Positions 17,755-27,235 of a stretch of DNA of 64,000 nucleotides are shown in pieces. The DNA comes from an uncultured Clostridia bacterium (GTDB lineage Bacteria > Bacillota > Clostridia > Lachnospirales > CAG-274): contig CANPXH010000001.1 in the NCBI GenBank assembly GCA_947585865.1, forward strand, positions 62,001 through 126,000, written 5' to 3'. Under the pieces are notes generated by a model. That model was not told where the DNA came from and searched no databases. It was given only the letters and a program-made list of their open reading frames with translations. Numbering within the stretch: position 1 is the stretch's first letter; each line of letters begins with the position of its first letter. Both the position numbers and the translations under genes were made by a program.

Positions 17755-20700
17755 TTCAATACCTCATAAAGTTTGTCAATAGCGTATATGCCTATTTCAT
17801 GTGATATCTCTCCCTTAAGGAGCGCATATACTTCCGTCATATCAGCTTTTGAGTTTTTATACTGCAAAATATTTTCTATAACGGATCTTGCAAATATATC
17901 CGTAAGTCTGCCCTCGGGGTTAAAGTTATTATTATTGTCAAATGCCTTTACTATACCTAAGCTCTTGGCTGTGGCTATTGGCATTTCGTAGCTTTTGCCC
18001 TTTGTTACATCATCAAAGTTGTCATCAATATTCTCGACCTTATCTATTACATCCATAGCCATAGTCACGAACTCAGCCCTTGTCATAACCGTCTTGGCAT
18101 CAAGAGCATCTTTATTTATATAATCCTTAAGTGATGCTGAGGATGACTGCAGCATTGTAAGTATTTTCTTTGCAACGGTATCAGCGCCGAATTCACTTAA
18201 TATCTCAGAGGAAATACCGTTATTTCTGTCAACGGCATTCAGCACCTTGCTGCCCTCTTCACCCATGGTTTTATAAAGATTTTGAGTAACGTCGTTTAAG
18301 TTGACATAGAAATATGCCTTTGATTTAACTATATCTATTACATTTTGAACATACAGATTTTCATTTGCCTTATATTCTCCGCTTTCAAAGCTTCTCTCGG
18401 CAGTCGGTGTCATAAGTATGACAACGGCCTTTTTATCCTCGGCAGGCTTTATATAGTAGTTATAAAGGTAGTATGCAAAGGAATTATTGGCATTGATATC
18501 CGATGAAGCATATGCGTAATTGTGATACTCATTTTCGCTGCCTCTGTCATCGCCGTCGTTATTTCCGAAGTTTATAAGCACATAATCGCCTTCGTTAAGG
18601 CCTTCCGTATATTTCTTATATTCTTCCGTGTTTATATAATTCTTTACCGTGGCATCCTTTACCGCAAGATTATTGACGGTGATCTTGCCTGAAAGATATT
18701 TTTGAAGATAGTCTCCATATCCTCCTGCATTCACCGCATAATCTCCCTTGTCGTCGCCTGCCGCAGGAGTACCGCCCAGCACGAACAGGTTGGCTGTCTT
18801 AAGTGACTGTGTCCTGTCTACAGCTATTTCGGAGGCCACTATATGATCGCCTATGGTCAGACCCGAATCCTTTATGGCGTCTGCCATTTTGCTTGCTATA
18901 AGATTTGCACCAAATTTATTGTAATGCGTAAGGTCTACCGTACCGTCTTCTTTGATATTGTGCAGACCTTGGGTAGTCAATACGCCGTACTGCTCATAAA
19001 GGGCCTTTGTGATATCGAACATATCAAGGCATAAAATATCCTCTTCTTCCGCAAGCTGCTTTACCGCTGTAATATATCCGTCTTTTTCGCCGAAATGAGG
19101 AGTTATCTTTCCGTCACTGTCAAAGAATATCCTGCACATCGGAGTGAGCAGCACAGGTATGGCTCCCGCTTTCTTTATTGCATCTACATGCTGCTTCATA
19201 TACCATTTGAATGTACCGCTTTCATAAGGATAGAACATCTCACCGTATGGATATTCCGTGTTTTTATAGCTGTTGTAAAGCTTTTCAGGAGTCTTTGAAA
19301 GTGTAGCTGCCATAGTGGGATATATACCGTTTGCATCTGGCTCTCCCAATACGACAGAATGCTCCAAGAAAGCCGCATCGTCTGTCCTTTGGTCGTTTGT
19401 GCCAAACTGTATGAATACATAATCTCCGGGCTGTACCTCGTTCAATACTTCCTTGAGTCTGCCCTGATTGAGATATGATCTTGCGCTTCTGCCGCCTTCC
19501 GCCTTGTTAATAAGGTCAACATCGCTGTCAAGATAATTTATGAGATATTCTCCCCAACCGCCTATGGTATTGTCATCACCGTAATACTTAGCTGTTGAGT
19601 CGCCCATTAAATACAGCTTTATTTTGGCATCCTTTGCCTCGTCAAGAGTATTTACCACACTGATACCGTCAGCCATTACGACGTCCTCGTCTCCGCCGGC
19701 TCTAAGGCATATCGTACCTGCGCCCAATGGCTCACTGTCCTCGGCTGTAAGCGTTGCAAACGCCTTATTTGTTCCTTCTATAAAGAAGCTTGAGGAAATT
19801 TTGCTTTTGTCCTTTGAAAGGGTCACGCTAAAGTATGGATTGTCCTCGCCGGAGTTCTGATATATATTGCCCTTAAGGCTCGTATCATCCTTTGCAAGCA
19901 CTGTTTCCTCGCCATTTATCACCTTGCAAAGATAGAGTATCACACTCTTGGTGTTGCTGCCTCTGCCAAGCTTTATCATATATCCGCTGTCCGTATCCTT
20001 GTTGTAATTAATATAAATATTGTAAAAGCCTGTGGAAGCAAGACCTTTCTTTTCGGGATTGAATCTGAAGCGCCCTTCCAATTTTATATTATCCCAATTG
20101 CCATTGTCATATACGAGAGTACAGGTGCTGTCGTTGGGGCATCCTGCCGCTATAAAATCATTGTAGCCGTTATTCAGCTTATTCCATACGTCATTACTGC
20201 TCCAGCCTTCTGTACCCTTGTCGAAGCCCGTTCTGAAAATAGCTCCTCCTTCTTTATTTTTAGGCATTACGGCAGTCTTTGTTGTGTATGAAACAGGCTC
20301 GCCGTATTGACCATAGGTGGTCACCGTGGCAGGAAGTACCTCTATCATAATATTATAGCCTATATCCTGCTTTGTGAGCTCATAGCTTTGGTAATATTCG
20401 CCTACGCCTTCCTTTATAATTATTTTTTCATCGCCCTTGACTGCATACCATCTTATTTTAGCAGCGTCTATGGCGTTGTCGCTTTCAAGCCTGTAGCTGT
20501 ATTCTGCCTTGAGTGTCTGACCTGTTACGGCCTTGTCCTCATTGGCTATGGATATGCCGCCGATCTGAGGAACGGCAGTCCTTGGCGCAGTAACGGTCAC
20601 GTTTGCATAGGCTGACATACCGTTTCCCACAGAAGCATATACCTTTGCGGTGCCTGTTTTCACGCCTGTGATCACGCCGTTTTCGTCAATAGAAGCTATA

Positions 20701-21950
20701 TCCTCGTTATCGGAGGAATATGTTATTTCAGCTTTGTTTTCCATAGGCAAAGAAATTGCCTTAAGACTGTAGTTCTCACCCTGGGGAACAGATATATCAT
20801 AGCTGTTCAGCGTTATATCACATATCTCTGCAGTTCCCTTTTTGTCGGCAGGCATCCAGTTGTCATTGCCTTTTAATACATTATAGGCATTGAATCCCGC
20901 TGCCTGTTCTTCCGTAAGCACCCTTACAAAATCAGCACGCTTAGAGGTATCCAAAATATGGCCTTGTGCGGTAGTTGAACCATATTCGTAAAATCTCATT
21001 TTGTTGACCATAGTAGTATTATCCCATGTGCTGAATCCTTCGGCCTTCATAATATCCGGAAGAGCGCAGTTTATAAATACACTGTTGGAGCCTGAATCGG
21101 GATATGCCGCATCGCACTGCCACGGCCTGCCAAGGTCTATTTTGGAAGCCATATCCTCGGTATAGCTGTCATCTACAGTAAGACGGCAGTTATTGAAAAC
21201 ATAGCCTATATTGAAAAGCGTAGTATTGGGAGCGGTAAAATGACCGCCGTTCTTATAGCTCATTAGCTTAAGATCGCAGTTGTCAAAGTACGCCGTAGCA
21301 TCGCCGAATATGAAATCCACCGTACCCTCTATATATGAATCCTTTATATATACTCTGGCATTGTTGGCGGAGCCGTATACGTTCTGACCCTTTGAAGCGC
21401 CTTTTAAGTAGAGTGTATCCTGCCTGCCGATCATTTTACAATTGTCCAGCACTATCTTGTCCGCAAGAGTCTCAAGGGCAACGGCCTGTGTCTGCTTCCT
21501 CACATCGTTATCGGGTTCGTCAATGTTGTAGGAATTGACAAATGTTATATTCTTAGCTTTAAATCCCAAGGCAGCTGCATTCACAGTGACCGTAGCGGTC
21601 TTGTCCGTGCCGAAATTCCTGCTTTCGTCAGGATGCCCGTTGGCCTTGTCATAGGTAATCACAACATCTTGTTTGGTATTGTTCACAAAGCTTATATACG
21701 GTTTATCTACAGTTACCTCCTCATTGTATGTACCCGGTGCAATATTTATCATAACAGGCGCTTTTTCCGTCGGTGTCTTCTTTATAGAGTCAAGAGCCGC
21801 CTGTATGCTTGTATAATCGCTTTCACCTGTCTTGCCTACCTTTATGGTAAGAGGTGAAGAAAGGGTATTATCTGCGTATACACACATACCGCACAGCGAA
21901 AGTGAGCAGGAAAGTATAGCAGATATTATTCTTTTGCATTTCATTTTCAT
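17751..21950 (-). CDS. Secreted pectin methylesterase / rhamnogalacturonan acetylesterase fusion
   Basis: A 1399-residue multidomain pectin enzyme. Signal peptide (1-26); CE8 pectin methylesterase (about 33-360) with GRQDTLY, GTVDFIFGDA (catalytic Asp) and LGRPW (Arg); Big_2 Ig-like domain (about 380-460); a further beta domain; a carbohydrate-binding or LamG-like beta region (about 570-765); a CE12 SGNH acetylesterase (about 780-1060) starting LYLMGDSTAKYYG with GTNDQ; a second SGNH-like repeat (about 1075-1280) in which GDS is replaced by LGGTPAAG, so its nucleophile is missing although NFGNNDG remains; and a C-terminal SLH-like tail. It would strip methyl and acetyl esters from pectin at the cell surface. 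The start at 21950 follows GGAGG by seven bases. The second esterase-like domain may bind substrate. Confidence 0.9.
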   Translation of the reverse strand: MKMKCKRIISAILSCSLSLCGMCVYADNTLSSPLTIKVGKTGESDYTSIQAALDSIKKTPTEKAPVMINIAPGTYNEEVTVDKPYISFVNNTKQDVVITYDKANGHPDESRNFGTDKTATVTVNAAALGFKAKNITFVNSYNIDEPDNDVRKQTQAVALETLADKIVLDNCKMIGRQDTLYLKGASKGQNVYGSANNARVYIKDSYIEGTVDFIFGDATAYFDNCDLKLMSYKNGGHFTAPNTTLFNIGYVFNNCRLTVDDSYTEDMASKIDLGRPWQCDAAYPDSGSNSVFINCALPDIMKAEGFSTWDNTTMVNKMRFYEYGSTTAQGHILDTSKRADFVRVLTEEQAAGFNAYNVLKGNDNWMPADKKGTAEICDITLNSYDISVPQGENYSLKAISLPMENKAEITYSSDNEDIASIDENGVITGVKTGTAKVYASVGNGMSAYANVTVTAPRTAVPQIGGISIANEDKAVTGQTLKAEYSYRLESDNAIDAAKIRWYAVKGDEKIIIKEGVGEYYQSYELTKQDIGYNIMIEVLPATVTTYGQYGEPVSYTTKTAVMPKNKEGGAIFRTGFDKGTEGWSSNDVWNKLNNGYNDFIAAGCPNDSTCTLVYDNGNWDNIKLEGRFRFNPEKKGLASTGFYNIYINYNKDTDSGYMIKLGRGSNTKSVILYLCKVINGEETVLAKDDTSLKGNIYQNSGEDNPYFSVTLSKDKSKISSSFFIEGTNKAFATLTAEDSEPLGAGTICLRAGGDEDVVMADGISVVNTLDEAKDAKIKLYLMGDSTAKYYGDDNTIGGWGEYLINYLDSDVDLINKAEGGRSARSYLNQGRLKEVLNEVQPGDYVFIQFGTNDQRTDDAAFLEHSVVLGEPDANGIYPTMAATLSKTPEKLYNSYKNTEYPYGEMFYPYESGTFKWYMKQHVDAIKKAGAIPVLLTPMCRIFFDSDGKITPHFGEKDGYITAVKQLAEEEDILCLDMFDITKALYEQYGVLTTQGLHNIKEDGTVDLTHYNKFGANLIASKMADAIKDSGLTIGDHIVASEIAVDRTQSLKTANLFVLGGTPAAGDDKGDYAVNAGGYGDYLQKYLSGKITVNNLAVKDATVKNYINTEEYKKYTEGLNEGDYVLINFGNNDGDDRGSENEYHNYAYASSDINANNSFAYYLYNYYIKPAEDKKAVVILMTPTAERSFESGEYKANENLYVQNVIDIVKSKAYFYVNLNDVTQNLYKTMGEEGSKVLNAVDRNNGISSEILSEFGADTVAKKILTMLQSSSASLKDYINKDALDAKTVMTRAEFVTMAMDVIDKVENIDDNFDDVTKGKSYEMPIATAKSLGIVKAFDNNNNFNPEGRLTDIFARSVIENILQYKNSKADMTEVYALLKGEISHEIGIYAIDKLYEVLK

Positions 21951-21983
21951 AATACATACCTCCATAAAAATATTGCTAATAAT

Positions 21984-22012
21984 ATTTTAACATAATATTG
22001 AAATATACACAA
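21984..22012 (-). promoter_or_regulatory. Promoter of the pectin-esterase gene
   Basis: On the minus strand TTGTGT (22012-22007) and TAAAAT (21989-21984) are 17 bases apart, about 35 bases before the start codon. It overlaps the end of the preceding terminator, consistent with a separate transcription unit. Confidence 0.45.
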
Positions 22013-22014
22013 GA

Positions 22015-22044
22015 CAAAAAAAGAGCCTCCTTAAGAAGCTCTTT
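22015..22044 (-). terminator. Terminator of the engB-MBL operon
   Basis: On the minus strand AAAGAGC (22044-22038) pairs with GCTCTTT (22026-22020), followed by TTTTT. It ends the transcript coming from 23638. Confidence 0.85.
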
Positions 22045-22045
22045 G

Positions 22046-22135
22046 AATGCGTCTGTAGATCTACCATTACTCACTTGCGCTTGCAATCCTGCGGATCAAA
22101 ATATGCGATGCTTTTGCAAGCCGTTTATCTCTACG
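22046..22135 (-). repeat. Intergenic structured segment, possible dispersed repeat
   Basis: On the minus strand GCTTGCAA and TTGCAAGC form an 8-bp inverted repeat around 27 bases containing ATCGCA and ATCCGCAGGA. A similar order (CTTGCAAAA, then GTCGCA, TTT, ATCCGCAGGA) occurs on the plus strand at 47930-47957, suggesting a shared element rather than random sequence. Confidence 0.35.
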
Positions 22136-22147
22136 ATTCTTTTAAAA

Positions 22148-23032
22148 TTAATTTTTCATTTTTTCCCATAAAAGCATATTGTCCTTAAACACTACATCAA
22201 TACTTCCGTTATCCTTAAGCCAAGACAGATAGGAACGTACAGTGCTGCCTACGAGCACATATTGTTCAAAATTCATTATGAGTTTATATTTATCAAAAAG
22301 TTTTTGCAGTATTTTCTCAAAGCATATAGGTTCACTGCATATATTTACGATCTCTTCGGCAATATCGCATACCTTATCTATATTGTATTGTGCCAGATCC
22401 GCTATATTATCTGCAGCTTCGGCGTGAGACGGAACAAATATCTTGGCCTCCATGGTCTTTACTCTTTCGAGAGTATTTATATATTCTCCCACATCGTATA
22501 TAAAGCTTATGCAATATTTATCGAGAGTAGCTTTGCTTGAAAGACAGTCCGCCAAATACACAACATCGTCATCTGTTCTAAAGCCTACCATATTGAAAAA
22601 ATGGCCTTTAAGGTCTATTGTCTTAAGGCATCCCGGCAAATTCTCATCTGTGAGCTCTTCCGCATCGCTCTCCCGAGCCAATAAAAATTTGTGTCTCAGG
22701 TCTTTACAGGGATATCCGCCGTATAAGAATGCGGGCTCCAATACGGTATGCTTTGTAATATCGCATTCTATACCCTTGGCATATATATTACAGCCTGTTC
22801 TGTCTTGGAGATATTTATTTCCGCCTATGTGGTCTGCATTTGAATGAGTATTGTAAATAGCCTTTAAAGTCCAGTTTTTTTCATCCAATATACGCTTTAT
22901 CCTTCGCCCCGCCTCTTTGTCGTTTCCACTGTCTATAATACACACATCACTATCGCTAAGCTTCACAAGCCCTATTTTGGCAGGGCTTTGTATATAATAG
23001 CATTTTTCCGTCAGCTGTATCAGTTCATACAT
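22148..23032 (-). CDS. Metallo-beta-lactamase-fold hydrolase
   Basis: A 294-residue cytoplasmic protein of the MBL-fold hydrolase group. The metal motif reads THSNADHIGG (residues 62-71): His63, Asp67 and His68 are present, but Asn65 replaces the usual second His of HxHxDH. Further MBL landmarks are DSGND near residue 35, YLADC near 176 and SHAEA near 220. The C-terminal 70 residues look like a winged-helix or helical cap. It lies 18 bases after engB with GGAGG before its ATG, so it is co-transcribed with a ribosome-assembly GTPase. The substrate is unknown, and the altered metal ligand may change metal occupancy. Confidence 0.83.
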   Translation of the reverse strand: MYELIQLTEKCYYIQSPAKIGLVKLSDSDVCIIDSGNDKEAGRRIKRILDEKNWTLKAIYNTHSNADHIGGNKYLQDRTGCNIYAKGIECDITKHTVLEPAFLYGGYPCKDLRHKFLLARESDAEELTDENLPGCLKTIDLKGHFFNMVGFRTDDDVVYLADCLSSKATLDKYCISFIYDVGEYINTLERVKTMEAKIFVPSHAEAADNIADLAQYNIDKVCDIAEEIVNICSEPICFEKILQKLFDKYKLIMNFEQYVLVGSTVRSYLSWLKDNGSIDVVFKDNMLLWEKMKN

Positions 23033-23050
23033 ATAACGAACCTCCGTTTC

Positions 23051-23638
23051 TTATTTGGCAATTATTTTTTCTATTATATCCCACAATTCATCCCTGCCTG
23101 CTTTTGTCTCACTGCTGAATGGTATAAGTATATCCTCCTTGCTCAGATCGAAAGCTCTTCTGAGCATGGCAATATGCTTTTGAAGCTGGCTCCTTTTAAG
23201 CTTATCGGACTTAGTTGCGGCAATAATAATATTATGACCGTAATGTTTAAGCCACTCATACATCATAATATCATTTTCGCCCGGTTCATGCCTTATGTCC
23301 ACAAGCATGATTATAGCCTTGAGCTGTTCTCTTTTTAGAAGATAATTTTCTATCATTTTGCCCCATTTTGCTATTTCTGTCTTAGGCGCTCTTGCATAGC
23401 CGTAACCCGGCAGATCGACCAGATAAAGCAAATTTTCCACATCGTAAAAGTTAATGGTCCTTGTTTTGCCCGGACTTTGGCTTGTTCTGGCTATAGCCTT
23501 ACGATATACCATAGAATTTATAAGCGAACTCTTGCCTACATTTGATTTGCCCGCAAAAGCGATCTCAGGCTTGTCATCGGCAGGATACTGCTCCCACTTG
23601 ACCGCAACAGCCGCCAAAGATACATTGTTGACTTTCAT
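23051..23638 (-). CDS. engB: Ribosome biogenesis GTPase EngB/YsxC
   Basis: A 195-residue TRAFAC GTPase needed in Bacillus for late 50S assembly. G1 is GKSNVGKSS near residue 31, G3 DLPGYGYA near 75, G4 TKSDK near 143 and G5 FSSETKAG near 174. Length and the KWEQYP start are family-typical. Ribosome site GGAGGAA precedes the ATG. No clear promoter was found in the 60 bases upstream. In many Firmicutes engB follows lonA/clpX; here it leads a two-gene operon with an MBL-fold protein. Confidence 0.95.
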   Translation of the reverse strand: MKVNNVSLAAVAVKWEQYPADDKPEIAFAGKSNVGKSSLINSMVYRKAIARTSQSPGKTRTINFYDVENLLYLVDLPGYGYARAPKTEIAKWGKMIENYLLKREQLKAIIMLVDIRHEPGENDIMMYEWLKHYGHNIIIAATKSDKLKRSQLQKHIAMLRRAFDLSKEDILIPFSSETKAGRDELWDIIEKIIAK

Positions 23639-23730
23639 AACAAATTCCTCCGTAAAAAATAATTTCTTTATACAATATAATCTAATTGAATCATATTAAT
23701 TAATATATTGTTAAATTTTTGTCAATTATC

Positions 23731-23759
23731 TTGATTTTGAAAAAAATGTATGTTATACT
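23731..23759 (+). promoter_or_regulatory. Promoter of the candidate small RNA
   Basis: TTGATT (23731-23736) and TATACT (23754-23759) with a 17-base spacer, pointing rightward into a region without a rightward gene. Transcription would start near 23766, right at the first hairpin. Confidence 0.55.
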
Positions 23760-23765
23760 TATAGT

Positions 23766-23882
23766 GTGGCTATGGAGGTTTGCCCCTATTTTCTTACCAT
23801 AGCCGCATTTCGAGGTCTTTTGTTCTACTCCTCTTTTGTGGCCTCGAGAGAAGAGCGCCTTGTAAAAGGCGCTCTTCTTAAT
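23766..23882 (+). ncRNA. Candidate structured small RNA
   Basis: About 115 bases with three consecutive hairpins: GGCTATGG (23768-23775) with CCATAGCC (23797-23804); a 10-bp stem around CGAGGTC (23811-23817) and GGCCTCG (23840-23846) with one G-U pair; and AAGAGCGCCT (23851-23860) with AGGCGCTCTT (23867-23876) as possible terminator, followed by CTTAATAT. A consensus promoter sits at the right distance. It lies between two leftward operons. I do not match it to a known RNA family. The plus-strand frame running through it continues into the 3' end of the kinase gene and is not convincing as a protein. Confidence 0.5.
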
Positions 23883-23906
23883 ATAATGCCTCAACGGACT
23901 TTTGTG

Positions 23907-26900
23907 TTATTTTTTCGGCATTTCCTCCAAAAGCGTCTTATTAAGGACAGTGAAATCAATAGGCTTTGCAATGTGTCTGTTCATGCCGGCCTTAATTGTG
24001 TTATTTACATCCTCCATAAACGCATTGGCTGTCATTGCTATTATGACAACAGACTGACTGTCCGGATGAGAAGAAGCTCTTATCTGTCTTGTAGCTTCAT
24101 AGCCATCCATGACAGGCATCTGAATATCCATAAAGATACCGTCATAATATCCTTGAGGTGAAGCATTAAATTTATCGACAGCTTCTTTGCCGTTTTCGGC
24201 AGTCTCTATATTGGCGCCGTACATTCCCAATATTTCAAGAAGTATTTCCTGATTGAGCAAATTGTCTTCAACAAGCAGGAATCTGTACTTGCTGTAATCA
24301 AACTCGATAGGCTGTTCTTCCTCGTTCTTTTTCCTCACCATATTAATGGCATTTTTAAAGGAGCGCATAAAGAACGGCTTTTGTATATATGTATCAACTC
24401 TTGCCTCAAGCGCATCTTTTTCAATATCCTGCCAGTCATAGGCCGTAAGAACGGCAATAATAATATCATTGCCCGCAACGCTTCTTATTGCTCTTATGGT
24501 CTCCTTGCCGTTCATTCCGGGCATACGCCAGTCAATGAGTATGATATCATAGGGCTTGCCTGCTTCCTGAGCTTCGTTTACCAAATCGCTTGCTCTGCTG
24601 CTGTCCTGTATGCTGTATGCTTCCATTCCGTAGTTTCTGAGAAGAGTGGTAACGTTTTCGCACACATCCGTATCATCGTCTATTATAAGCACCTTTTTGC
24701 TCTTGAAATAGGAATAATCCTCAGGCTGTGCATTTTCAGGCTGAGCCTCCATTTCCAATATTATGGTAAAGCGTGAGCCCTTTCCCACTTCGCTTGCCAC
24801 GTCTATGGTACCGTTCATAAGAGATATTATATTCTTTGTGATAGACATACCAAGACCCGTGCCTTCTATGGTGTTGGCAATAGAGTCGTTTTCACGGGTA
24901 AAGGGATCGAATATAGTTTTTAAAAATTCCTTGGTCATACCCTTTCCCGTGTCGCTTATCACAAATTTATATTTAAAGTAGCCTTTGTGTACAGAAGGCA
25001 GTTCCTCTACCGAAAACCTTATCATACCCAAGGGCGCAGTGAACTTTATTGAATTTGACAATATATTTATAAACACCTGATTCAGTCTTAATGTATCGCT
25101 TATAAGCTCTGTATGCTCTACATTGGCGATGACATTGAGATCCAGCTCCTTTGCGCTGGCCTGGGGCTCTATTATCTCCACAAGCCCCTGAAGGAATTCG
25201 TCAAGTGAAAAATACTGATTATTTATAGCCATTTTGCCGCTCTCGATCTTAGACATATCCAGCACATCGTTTATAAGACTTAAAAGATGACCTGAAGCTG
25301 ATGTGATCTTATTAAGGCAATCCATGACCCTTTCGGTGTTGTTTATATTATTCTTTGCTATTGTTGTCATTCCTATGATGGCATTCATAGGTGTCCTTAT
25401 ATCATGAGACATATTTGAAAGGAATCTGCTCTTTGCAACATTTGCTGCCTTTGCATTTGCAAGAGAATCCATAAGCACCTGCTGTCTTTGCTCTTCCTCC
25501 GCCTTTCTTTCATCTATGATACGCACGAGCATAACTATCATCAGATCTGTCTCATTGGGATCGTTTACCCTTATTGCATTTGTAAGATACCAGTGTATAT
25601 CACTGTCGGGCACTTTATTCTTTGATTCAAACGTAATGCATTTTCTTCCGTCTTCAAAGGATCTTATAAGGGATTCCCTTTTAAATGTATCGATGAATTT
25701 TTCCTTCATGCTCGGTACGACATATATAGCGGAATCCAATATGAAATCATCATAGGTCTTTGACTTTACCGTACCGGTAAACACGCTTTTATCATAATAA
25801 ATTATAGAATATTCATTTGTGGTCAAATTTGCGTTCACAATAAGAGGATAGCCGTATGAAATACCGCTTATGAGCGCATTTCTTTCTATGGTGGCAAGCT
25901 TTTCTTTTGCCTGCTCCTGCTCTATTCTGGCAGTATCGTCATTAAAAGCGGCGATTATTATTTCCCTGCCGTCAAGATCGTTGGTGTACTCAAATATACC
26001 GCCTGCATAAAATGTTGAGCCGTCTTTTTTTACAAGTCTGTTTGTAAATTCCTTTGTGCCCTGAGTTTCTCTGACCGAATCCAATATACTGTTTGTATAG
26101 TGTACGTCATTGAAATGCAGATTTACCGACAGATCGTCTCCTCTGTCTTCCCAAAGCTCTTCGGGTGAATCGTAACCCATAAGCTCCATATAAACATGAT
26201 TGAAGTCAATTATCTTATACGGCCTGTATGCCGTTATCTGCACTATGCCCGAAGGCACGGAATTATACAGATGGGTCGCAAAGCTCGCCTTATTTTCGAG
26301 CTGCTTTATGTTTGACCTATATATTTGATAAAACAAAATGATAATTATGCAAATGCAAAGTATTATAACGAAAAACGTCATTATGGTATTTCTGAACATA
26401 TTGCTGCGCTGAGCTCTTATCGCTTCTCTTGATACAGCAGAAACAAATGTACACCTGCTCAAGCTCTCAAGCCTGTTGACGGAAAAAACTATTTCATTGC
26501 CGTTGTATTTAAGTATGACGCTTCCCGATTTGCAATTTTCTATATAATTCTTGAAATCATCTATATCCTTTTGCCTATTTTTATTATCGACCATCTGAAG
26601 GATATTGTCATTTACGCTAAATATGCTTCCATGATCCGGCGCAAGTATTATCGTACCGTCAAGTCCGACTATGCAGCTGCTTCCACCGCCGGACAGCATA
26701 TTAAGAGTGTAGCGGTCATTTAAAATGCTTATATCGTATTTTTTCAGGAAATATGCCGCTTCGCCGTTTTTGAATATTATCTTTTTAAACACGGCTATAT
26801 AACGTTCATTTTCGGATACTCTGACATTTGTTATCACGCCTGTATCGTCACCCGATGCACTTATCTCGTTTGTCTCCTCCGAAGCATCGTTTGTTGTGAT

Positions 26901-27218
26901 CAGACTCTTTCCGTTAAAAATAAGGTCATAGGTTATATTCTCTTCGTGTGGAAGTGCCATAACATGGTTTTTGGCACGTATATCCTCAGGTTCATCAAAT
27001 ATCTTAAGATGCTCATTTACGATAGACAAGAAATTGTAATCGCTGTTTATCTGAGAATTAATGGATCTCCTGACCTCATCTGTAAGGCCGTCTATATTTT
27101 CTATGGATGACTCATAAAAAAAATTGGTCATTCTGTTTGAATAGAGGATGATTATACATAATATCAAAACAATTATGGCTACGGTTATCTGTAGTGTCCT
27201 CTTAATGTTATCCCTCAT
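23907..27218 (-). CDS. Hybrid sensor histidine kinase with two receiver domains
   Basis: A 1103-residue membrane sensor. Transmembrane segments at about 10-28 and 278-298 flank a dCache-like extracellular sensor (about 30-275). Then come a PAS domain (about 312-430) and a second PAS-like region (about 445-570), HisKA with phosphorylated His605 in NMSHDIRTPMN, HATPase (about 690-830; DTGKGM and GTGLGM), receiver 1 (about 840-955, Asp896) and receiver 2 (about 978-1100, Asp1031). A hybrid kinase of this form needs an HPt protein, and one is encoded at the start of this same operon. The ribosome site is GGAG, with a 17-base gap from the HD-GYP gene. The ligand is unknown. Confidence 0.93.
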   Translation of the reverse strand: MRDNIKRTLQITVAIIVLILCIIILYSNRMTNFFYESSIENIDGLTDEVRRSINSQINSDYNFLSIVNEHLKIFDEPEDIRAKNHVMALPHEENITYDLIFNGKSLITTNDASEETNEISASGDDTGVITNVRVSENERYIAVFKKIIFKNGEAAYFLKKYDISILNDRYTLNMLSGGGSSCIVGLDGTIILAPDHGSIFSVNDNILQMVDNKNRQKDIDDFKNYIENCKSGSVILKYNGNEIVFSVNRLESLSRCTFVSAVSREAIRAQRSNMFRNTIMTFFVIILCICIIIILFYQIYRSNIKQLENKASFATHLYNSVPSGIVQITAYRPYKIIDFNHVYMELMGYDSPEELWEDRGDDLSVNLHFNDVHYTNSILDSVRETQGTKEFTNRLVKKDGSTFYAGGIFEYTNDLDGREIIIAAFNDDTARIEQEQAKEKLATIERNALISGISYGYPLIVNANLTTNEYSIIYYDKSVFTGTVKSKTYDDFILDSAIYVVPSMKEKFIDTFKRESLIRSFEDGRKCITFESKNKVPDSDIHWYLTNAIRVNDPNETDLMIVMLVRIIDERKAEEEQRQQVLMDSLANAKAANVAKSRFLSNMSHDIRTPMNAIIGMTTIAKNNINNTERVMDCLNKITSASGHLLSLINDVLDMSKIESGKMAINNQYFSLDEFLQGLVEIIEPQASAKELDLNVIANVEHTELISDTLRLNQVFINILSNSIKFTAPLGMIRFSVEELPSVHKGYFKYKFVISDTGKGMTKEFLKTIFDPFTRENDSIANTIEGTGLGMSITKNIISLMNGTIDVASEVGKGSRFTIILEMEAQPENAQPEDYSYFKSKKVLIIDDDTDVCENVTTLLRNYGMEAYSIQDSSRASDLVNEAQEAGKPYDIILIDWRMPGMNGKETIRAIRSVAGNDIIIAVLTAYDWQDIEKDALEARVDTYIQKPFFMRSFKNAINMVRKKNEEEQPIEFDYSKYRFLLVEDNLLNQEILLEILGMYGANIETAENGKEAVDKFNASPQGYYDGIFMDIQMPVMDGYEATRQIRASSHPDSQSVVIIAMTANAFMEDVNNTIKAGMNRHIAKPIDFTVLNKTLLEEMPKK

Positions 27219-27235
27219 GATGATTCTCCGTATTT

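Noticed and set aside
23766-24161. 131-codon plus-strand frame (MEVCPYFLTIAAF start) as a possible toxin or membrane peptide
   Set aside because: Two-thirds runs antisense through the conserved receiver domain of the kinase, there is no ribosome site, and the region is explained better as a hairpin-rich small RNA.
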